The notes below the pieces were generated by a model. The model was not told where the DNA came from, did not search any database, and saw only the letters and a program-made list of their open reading frames with translations. A stretch of DNA of 8,499 nucleotides, from contig JABUUR010000472.1 of assembly GCA_021443065.1 (NCBI GenBank), positions 1 through 8,499 on the forward strand, read 5' to 3'. This document shows, in pieces, positions 4,441-8,499 of this stretch (positions are counted from its first letter, which is position 1; each line of letters begins with the position of its first letter). Origin of the DNA: Fibrobacter sp. (GTDB lineage Bacteria > Fibrobacterota > Fibrobacteria > Fibrobacterales > Fibrobacteraceae). The position numbers and the translations under genes are program-made.

Positions 4441-6672
4441 ATGGATGCGCAAAGCATCTTGGCTGGACTGAATGCAGACCAACGTGCCGCTGTTTTGCAT
4501 GACCACGAAACAGGTTGTCAACTTTTGATCTTGGCAGGGGCGGGCTCCGGCAAGACTTCTGTGCTTACCAAGCGGATCCAGTACAGGATCCTTTGCGGTG
4601 TAAAGCCCGAAAAAATCCTGGCATTGACTTTTACTGCCAAGGCTGCTGCGGAAATGCGGGAACGTGTGCAGAGCCTTTTCCCTAATGCGGGGGTGCGGCT
4701 GTGTACCTTTCATTCTTTGGCCTTGTACATGTTGAAGTGCAAGGTCCCCTGCGGAGGGGGTGCAGACGGCTTGCGAGGGGAACGGTATGCATACGAGATG
4801 CTGGGCTTTAAGAAAATGCCAGTCCCCGCGGAGGCCGCCAACCGGGATTTTCTTCAGAAACTTTCGAAATTGAACTTGAAGAAAAAGAAACTCTCCAGGG
4901 AAAATCTTTTTGCCGACGGCTACAGCGCGGGCATGCTTGCAAAACTTGCCCCTTTGCAACAGGAGGTACTGGATTCGGGGCAGGTCGTGTTTGAAGACCT
5001 GATTTACATGGCCATTCGTCTGCTTGAAAGTTTTGAGGAGGCCCGCCGGTTTTTTCAGGAGATGTGGCACGAGATTTTGGTGGATGAATATCAGGATATT
5101 AATCCCACCCAGTACCGCCTGGTGAAAAATATTCTTGGCGACCGCAAACAACTTTTTGTGGTGGGGGATGACGACCAGGCGATTTACGGGTTTCGTGGGG
5201 CGGACATCGGAAATATCAACCGTTTCTGTCAGGATTTTAGGCAGAGCACGCTGATCCGCCTGGAATGGAATTATCGCTCGGTGCCCAATATTCTCCACTT
5301 GGCCAATGGAATCTTTACCGACAAGCCTGTCCATTTGAGAAAGGTGCTCAGGGCCGGAAATCCCAAGGGCTCGGGTGGAAACCCAATCTACCGGGAAAAT
5401 CGCAGGCCCCAGGTGTGGGTGTCGGACAACCCGGTGGAGGAAATGCAGAAGGTGGTGTGCTCCATGAAGGAGTTGCGCCTTTCCTACGACCTGGAATGGA
5501 AGAACTTTGCCATTCTGGTGCGGTATAACCGCCAGCGCCTTTATTACGAGACCGCTCTTCGGGATTACGGCATTCCGGTGTTCGGCGATAGCGTGGGGAT
5601 TGCCGAAAGCGATTCGGGGGAGTCGGTGGAGGCTGTCGTGGAAAACGGAGTGCACGTGGAAACGGTCCATGCCTCCAAGGGGCTGCAGTACGCTGTGGTC
5701 TACTATGCAGGGATGGCGGAGAACTTGACGCCGGGAGAATGTACCGGCACCCGAATCCAGCGCAAACGCCAAATGGAGGAGGAACGGAGACTGTATTATG
5801 TGGGAGTCACCCGTGCGGAATCATTTTTGGTTTTGCTATATTGCAAACAGAGATACTGGAAGGGCAGGCTTCGCAAGTTGCGAAGGTCTCGGTTCCTTCC
5901 AAAAGAAAAACCTTATTCGGAATTTTATATGCCGCTGATTATTTTTAGAATCTACGTGGTCGTCGTGGTTCTGGGATACATGTGTTTCCAGATGCTGCGG
6001 GTGCCCTTTAGTCTGCTGCGCAATGGCCGTGAAAAATTCAACGCCTGGGTGGATGACCGAATCCAGTTCTTTGCGGGCTTTTGCATGAAGATGCTGCGGG
6101 TGGACTTGTCTATCGAGAATCAGGCGGTCCTGGGCAAGGTGGACTGGAGTCGCCCGGTGTTTGTGGTGGGCAATCACAGCTCCTTTGCGGATATCCCTAT
6201 CGTTTTTCTTTCGATCCAGAAGACCATCGGCTTTGTGGCGAAGAAATCCCTGGGGAACATTCCTTTTTTGAATTTCTGGATGCACCGCATCGGCTGCATT
6301 CTGGTGGACCGTAAAAAGGGTGGTGCCGCTGCGGGTATTCGTGCGGCCATTGCTGAACGCGGTTCTGCCCCCCGCGTGTTTATTTTCCCGGAGGGAACTC
6401 GCAGCAAGGACGGAAAAATCGGCCCCTTCAAGAGTGGTGCCTTCCGTTTTGCCCACGAATCCAACGGAATCATATTGCCCCTGGTGATTACGGGTTCTGC
6501 CGATGTGTGGGAGGCTCGCAAGAATTCTTCCCCCTGCAAGGTGAACGTGAAGATCCTTGACCCGGTGGACGTTGCCGCCATGCTTAAGGAAAACCCTCAG
6601 TTGGACCCCAAGCGGGACCTTGCCCACATAGTCCGCGAAAGGATGGTGGAAGCCAAGGAAGGCGTAAGGTAG
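4441..6672 (+). CDS. UvrD/Rep-type helicase fused in frame to PlsC-type acyltransferase
   Basis: A 743-residue frame joining two enzymes. Residues 1-489 are a superfamily 1A DNA helicase: Q motif LNADQRAAV (10-18), Walker A AGAGSGKT (32-39), Ia LTFTAKAAAEMRERV (62-76), TFHSLA (89-94), motif II VDEYQD (214-219), III GDDDQAIYGFRGA (242-254), IV WNYRS (276-280), V TVHASKGLQ (408-416), and VI EEERRLYYVGVTRA (446-459). Only about 44 residues separate RYNRQ (361-365) from motif V, so the 2B subdomain is essentially missing. SRFLPKE (483-489) resembles the usual UvrD-family end. Residues 497-743 are a 1-acyl-glycerol-3-phosphate acyltransferase. It has an N-terminal hydrophobic anchor (498-517), catalytic H-x4-D as NHSSFAD (H579, D584), GCILVDRKKG (618-627), and FPEGTRSKDG (649-658), which binds the acyl acceptor phosphate. 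murI follows at once. An independent start for the acyltransferase at 5929 is plausible, so this may behave as two genes. Confidence 0.88.
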   Translation: MDAQSILAGLNADQRAAVLHDHETGCQLLILAGAGSGKTSVLTKRIQYRILCGVKPEKILALTFTAKAAAEMRERVQSLFPNAGVRLCTFHSLALYMLKCKVPCGGGADGLRGERYAYEMLGFKKMPVPAEAANRDFLQKLSKLNLKKKKLSRENLFADGYSAGMLAKLAPLQQEVLDSGQVVFEDLIYMAIRLLESFEEARRFFQEMWHEILVDEYQDINPTQYRLVKNILGDRKQLFVVGDDDQAIYGFRGADIGNINRFCQDFRQSTLIRLEWNYRSVPNILHLANGIFTDKPVHLRKVLRAGNPKGSGGNPIYRENRRPQVWVSDNPVEEMQKVVCSMKELRLSYDLEWKNFAILVRYNRQRLYYETALRDYGIPVFGDSVGIAESDSGESVEAVVENGVHVETVHASKGLQYAVVYYAGMAENLTPGECTGTRIQRKRQMEEERRLYYVGVTRAESFLVLLYCKQRYWKGRLRKLRRSRFLPKEKPYSEFYMPLIIFRIYVVVVVLGYMCFQMLRVPFSLLRNGREKFNAWVDDRIQFFAGFCMKMLRVDLSIENQAVLGKVDWSRPVFVVGNHSSFADIPIVFLSIQKTIGFVAKKSLGNIPFLNFWMHRIGCILVDRKKGGAAAGIRAAIAERGSAPRVFIFPEGTRSKDGKIGPFKSGAFRFAHESNGIILPLVITGSADVWEARKNSSPCKVNVKILDPVDVAAMLKENPQLDPKRDLAHIVRERMVEAKEGVR
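5837..5842 (+). promoter_or_regulatory. Possible internal -10 box ahead of the acyltransferase part
   Basis: Inside the helicase 3' end, TTTTTGGTTTTGC leads into TATATT (5837-5842), the same T-rich plus TATATT pattern seen before the methyltransferase. It would start a transcript about 80 bases before the internal ATG at 5929. No -35 match sits at the usual distance, and the bases also encode the conserved hydrophobic strand FLVLLYC, so chance is a serious alternative. Confidence 0.2.
5919..5931 (+). promoter_or_regulatory. plsC: Internal ribosome site and ATG for a stand-alone PlsC
   Basis: GGA at 5919-5921 lies 7 bases before an in-frame ATG (5929-5931). The peptide from that ATG begins MPLIIFRIYVVVVVLGYM, exactly how a separate PlsC with an N-terminal membrane anchor would begin. 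It comes eight codons after the SRFLPKE box where UvrD-type helicases usually end. A 247-residue acyltransferase could therefore be made alone from this site, whether or not the fused protein is also made. Confidence 0.45.
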
Positions 6673-7482
6673 ATGATAGGCGTCTTCGACTCCGGATTCG
6701 GCGGCATGACTATTTTGAGGGACTTGCAAAAGGCCCTCCCCGAGTACGACTACCTGTACCTGGGCGACAACGCTCGCGCCCCTTACGGATCTCGAAGTTA
6801 CGAGACCATCTATCGCTATACTTTGCAGTGTGTTCGTGAGCTGTTCTCCAGGGGCTGCCCCCTGGTGATCCTGGCCTGCAATACCGCCTCGGCCAGGGCG
6901 CTTCGCAGCATTCAACAGCAGGTTCTTCCTTTCGAGTTCCCGGACCGTCGGGTGCTGGGCATTATACGCCCTACGGCAGAGGAAGTCGGGTCTTTTAGCA
7001 AGTCCGGACATATCGGGATTTTTGCTACGGCGGGGACGGTGTCTTCTGGAAGTTATCTGATTGAAATCAACCATTTTTACCCGGAACTGAAGGTGACCCA
7101 GCATGCCTGCCCCATGTGGGTGCCCCTGGTGGAATATGGCGAAAGCGAATCCCAGGGTGCAGATTACTTTGTTCAAAAAGAAGTGTCTGCTTTGCTTCAG
7201 GAGGATCCCGAAATCGATACGATCCTCTTGGCTTGCACCCACTACCCTCTTTTGGAAAAGTCCATACGCAGGTCCGTGCCCGAAAAAATCCGTCTAGTTT
7301 TCCAAGGGAACATTGTGGCCTCTAAAACCGTGGACTACCTGAACCGCCATCCTGAGATTGAAAATCGACTTACAAAGAATGGAAAATGCAATTTTTTGAC
7401 CACAGATACGGCGAAATTCTTCGAAAAAGGCGCTTTTCTCTTTGGAATGAAAGATATTTCTGCAGAGTCGTTGACTTTTTAG
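6673..7482 (+). CDS. murI: Glutamate racemase MurI
   Basis: A cofactor-independent cytosolic racemase of 269 residues, normal for the family, that makes D-glutamate for peptidoglycan precursors. The N-terminus GVFDSGFGGMTILRDL (3-18) carries the D6-S7 substrate contacts, and LGDNARAPYGSRS follows at 30-42. The two catalytic cysteines are C69 in ACNTASARAL and C188 in LLACTHYPLL, the latter followed by T189 and H190. CPMWVPLVEYGE (146-157) supplies the conserved glutamate near the active site. The ATG at 6673 follows the upstream TAG with no gap, and AAGGAAGG about 10 bases upstream lies within the preceding gene, so the two are almost surely co-transcribed and coupled. MurI with PlsC gives this end of the operon an envelope-building theme. 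No activator insertion or fusion is seen. Confidence 0.97.
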   Translation: MIGVFDSGFGGMTILRDLQKALPEYDYLYLGDNARAPYGSRSYETIYRYTLQCVRELFSRGCPLVILACNTASARALRSIQQQVLPFEFPDRRVLGIIRPTAEEVGSFSKSGHIGIFATAGTVSSGSYLIEINHFYPELKVTQHACPMWVPLVEYGESESQGADYFVQKEVSALLQEDPEIDTILLACTHYPLLEKSIRRSVPEKIRLVFQGNIVASKTVDYLNRHPEIENRLTKNGKCNFLTTDTAKFFEKGAFLFGMKDISAESLTF

Positions 7483-7520
7483 TGAGTAAATTGTAATTTT
7501 TATGGCGTAATCAATAACGA

Positions 7521-7533
7521 ACCGATTATCGGT
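7521..7533. promoter_or_regulatory. 13-bp perfect palindrome, possible operator
   Basis: ACCGAT-T-ATCGGT is a perfect 6-1-6 inverted repeat about 15 bases upstream of the TATATA box and 85 bases before the start of the unrecognised gene. The position fits a repressor or activator binding site. A stem of 6 bp without a T run is a poor terminator for murI. Confidence 0.35.
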
Positions 7534-7547
7534 CCGCTTTTGGAAAT

Positions 7548-7555
7548 TATATATA
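7548..7555 (+). promoter_or_regulatory. Candidate -10 box for the downstream hypothetical gene
   Basis: TATATATA in an AT-rich patch, preceded by CTTTTGGAAAT, is the best -10-like element in the 136-base gap after murI. No good -35 match is present at 17 bases. A GC-rich leader of about 60 bases then runs to the GGAAG ribosome site (7608-7612), six bases before the ATG at 7619. Confidence 0.35.
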
Positions 7556-7618
7556 GGGGCGACTCCGGGCGGTGGTTCGGGGTTGTCAAGGTTTAACTTA
7601 TTTGTGTGGAAGTAACAA

Positions 7619-8257
7619 ATGCCAAAGACTCAGATTAATCTTGATGGTTGGCAGGACTACCGCGGCAACACCGCAGGTACCTTGCTCTATGTAGAAACTA
7701 GCCATCAGTCCGAAATGCCTGTACGCGATCAGTTGAACGAAAACGGCAAGGGCTTTCTTTACGAACCCAACTACGAAACCAGCACCTATGGTCTCATGAG
7801 TTGCTACAACGTGAAGACCGTGAATTCCATTCTCAAGGCGAAGAGCCGCTACATTTTGTTCGGCACCCGCTACGAAGGCTTGAGCGACTCCGAGTTGCGC
7901 AACAAGTACCTGATCATGGGCTACATGCGTATCGACAAGATCAAGGATGTACGCACCCGCCATATCCAGCGCTTTATGGCTAATCCCGAACTTCAGGAAC
8001 CGGAATGCATGCAGATGGAACACAACTGGGCTGTCTATGGACCCATGCGCTTTGTTTCCATGAACGATTCTTTTGTCGTTACCGACGAGATTCTCAAGGA
8101 ATGGGGATATCGCGGTCACGCGTCGCGTCAGCTTAAGGCTGTATTCCAGAAGGAGCATCTGGAGCAGATTTTGTCCTACCTGGATTCCAAGGAAGACATG
8201 ATCGACGAGTATATCGCCACGGTGGACGAATACAAGGAAGCCATGGAAGATCTGTAA
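7619..8257 (+). CDS. Unrecognised soluble protein, 212 aa
   Basis: I do not recognise this protein. The start is firm: GGAAG lies six bases before the ATG, and the gene is framed by a promoter-like region and strong terminators. There is no signal peptide or membrane segment, so it is probably cytosolic. A central core, SRYILFGTRYEGL (76-88) and KYLIMGYMRIDKIKDV (96-111), alternates hydrophobic strands in a way that recalls small PUA/ASCH-like beta-barrel folds, as does NWAVYGPMRFVSMNDSFVV (136-154). This resemblance is impression only. Next come EWGYRGHASRQLKAVF (161-176) and a charged, probably helical tail (177-212) that is acidic toward the end. Only two cysteines (62, 130) are present and no metal site is evident. 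Codon use looks like that of the neighbours, so it is probably a native gene. It seems to form its own transcription unit. Confidence 0.85.
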   Translation: MPKTQINLDGWQDYRGNTAGTLLYVETSHQSEMPVRDQLNENGKGFLYEPNYETSTYGLMSCYNVKTVNSILKAKSRYILFGTRYEGLSDSELRNKYLIMGYMRIDKIKDVRTRHIQRFMANPELQEPECMQMEHNWAVYGPMRFVSMNDSFVVTDEILKEWGYRGHASRQLKAVFQKEHLEQILSYLDSKEDMIDEYIATVDEYKEAMEDL

Positions 8258-8262
8258 CTAAA

Positions 8263-8282
8263 AAAGAACTTTCGAGTTTTTT
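8263..8282 (+). terminator. First of two tandem terminators (UUCG tetraloop)
   Basis: Just 5 bases after the stop codon at 8257, AACT-TTCG-AGTT (8267-8278) forms a hairpin closed by a stable UUCG tetraloop. It is extended by a G-T wobble and A-T pairs out to 8263/8282, with six T from 8277 to 8282. The stem is AT-rich and may terminate only partly by itself. Confidence 0.6.
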
Positions 8283-8283
8283 A

Positions 8284-8313
8284 AAAAAGTCCCGCCATGA
8301 GGTGGGGCTTTTT
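8284..8313. terminator. Second tandem terminator, strong and likely bidirectional
   Basis: AAAAAGTCCCGCC, loop ATGA, then GGTGGGGCTTTTT pair over 13 positions with two G-T wobbles. The GC core sits between A and T runs, so it has the form of an intrinsic terminator on both strands. It ends the hypothetical gene and could also stop transcription entering from the right. Confidence 0.85.
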
Positions 8314-8328
8314 GATTTTAATGACGCA

Positions 8329-8336
8329 GGGGGGGG
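8329..8336. repeat. Poly-G tract in right intergenic repeat region
   Basis: A run of eight G followed by ACCCTTGGAACCCC. Its setting, after the end of a gene and before hairpin and palindrome elements, resembles the two poly-G tracts at 89-98 and 229-240, although the flanking sequence differs. Confidence 0.6.
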
Positions 8337-8350
8337 ACCCTTGGAACCCC

Positions 8351-8381
8351 TCGAAAAGTCAAGTTTCGCAAGACTTTTCGA
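8351..8381. repeat. Perfect 10-bp inverted repeat
   Basis: TCGAAAAGTC and GACTTTTCGA are perfect reverse complements around an 11-base spacer (AAGTTTCGCAA). No T run follows on either strand, so it is unlikely to be a simple terminator. It lies in non-coding DNA between the terminators and the right-edge palindrome and is probably part of a dispersed intergenic repeat. Confidence 0.65.
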
Positions 8382-8440
8382 AGGTATATCTGCTTTGGAC
8401 CCTATCGGTCGTTCCTCCCTCCAGGGAGACAGCATGCAGG

Positions 8441-8483
8441 TCCCGGCTCCCCGGGTCAAGCCCGGGGCAGGCTTAGGCCGGGA
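8441..8483. repeat. Nested-stem variant of the CCCGGG palindromic repeat
   Basis: An inner hairpin CCCCGGG-TCAAG-CCCGGGG (8449-8467, 7-bp stem) sits inside an outer stem, TCCCGGC (8441-8447) with GCCGGGA (8477-8483). The inner core is that of the left-edge repeats, and the closing CCGGGATGA matches the tail of those repeats. This copy therefore looks like the standard element with extra sequence (CAGGCTTAG) opened between its halves. Confidence 0.7.
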
Positions 8484-8499
8484 TGAAGCATTTCTTAGC

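Noticed and set aside
4339..5772. 477-codon open frame on the minus strand opposite the helicase
   Set aside because: It is antisense to a region with all helicase motifs in order; the translation is His/Leu/Pro-rich and shows no family signature. Codon bias of the real gene explains it.
5836..7242. 468-codon open frame on the minus strand opposite plsC and murI
   Set aside because: It spans two clearly coding genes in antisense and has no recognisable domain.
8133..8459. 108-codon minus-strand frame across the right intergenic region
   Set aside because: It runs through poly-G, two hairpins, both terminators and into the 3' end of the hypothetical gene. It is a translated repeat, not a gene.

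Overview
The window looks like chromosomal DNA from a free-living Gram-negative-type bacterium. My best guess is the phylum Fibrobacterota (Fibrobacter-like). The grounds are mid-range base composition with AT-rich intergenic DNA, T-tract plus TATATT promoter-like boxes, CCCGGG-TCAAG-CCCGGG palindromic repeats with poly-G tracts between genes, and a short RpoD-like sigma factor. This assignment is an inference from style; no marker gene proves it.

Layout. Bases 1-257 are a repeat-rich intergenic stretch: two copies of an ~83-bp direct repeat, each with a CCCGGG palindrome and a poly-G tract, plus part of a third palindrome at the left edge. The right-hand copy runs into the stop codon of a minus-strand sigma-70 family gene (258-1070). 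An AT-rich divergent promoter region (1071-1398) separates it from a run of plus-strand genes: a SAM-dependent methyltransferase (1399-2175), a GT4 glycosyltransferase (2186-3331) and a multi-spanning membrane protein of the lysylphosphatidylglycerol-synthase TM/flippase-like family (3324-4358). These three are tightly packed and probably co-transcribed. After an 82-bp gap comes one long reading frame (4441-6672) encoding a UvrD/Rep-type helicase, apparently without its 2B subdomain, joined in frame to a complete PlsC-type acyltransferase. It is followed without any spacer by glutamate racemase murI (6673-7482). A 136-bp intergenic region with a small palindrome and a TATATA box precedes an unrecognised 212-aa protein (7619-8257), which ends at two tandem terminators. 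The right edge (8314-8499) again holds poly-G, a 10-bp-stem hairpin and a nested variant of the CCCGGG palindrome.

How the genes fit together. The methyltransferase, glycosyltransferase and membrane protein suggest assembly or modification of a surface glycan or glycolipid. PlsC makes phosphatidic acid for membrane lipids, and MurI supplies D-glutamate for peptidoglycan. The plus-strand genes therefore lean toward the cell envelope, with the helicase as the outlier. The most interesting item is the helicase-PlsC joint reading frame. It could be a real bifunctional protein or an overlapping gene pair joined by a one-base indel at an A-rich run; both readings are set out below. I see no CRISPR array, tRNA, rRNA, transposase or prophage gene.
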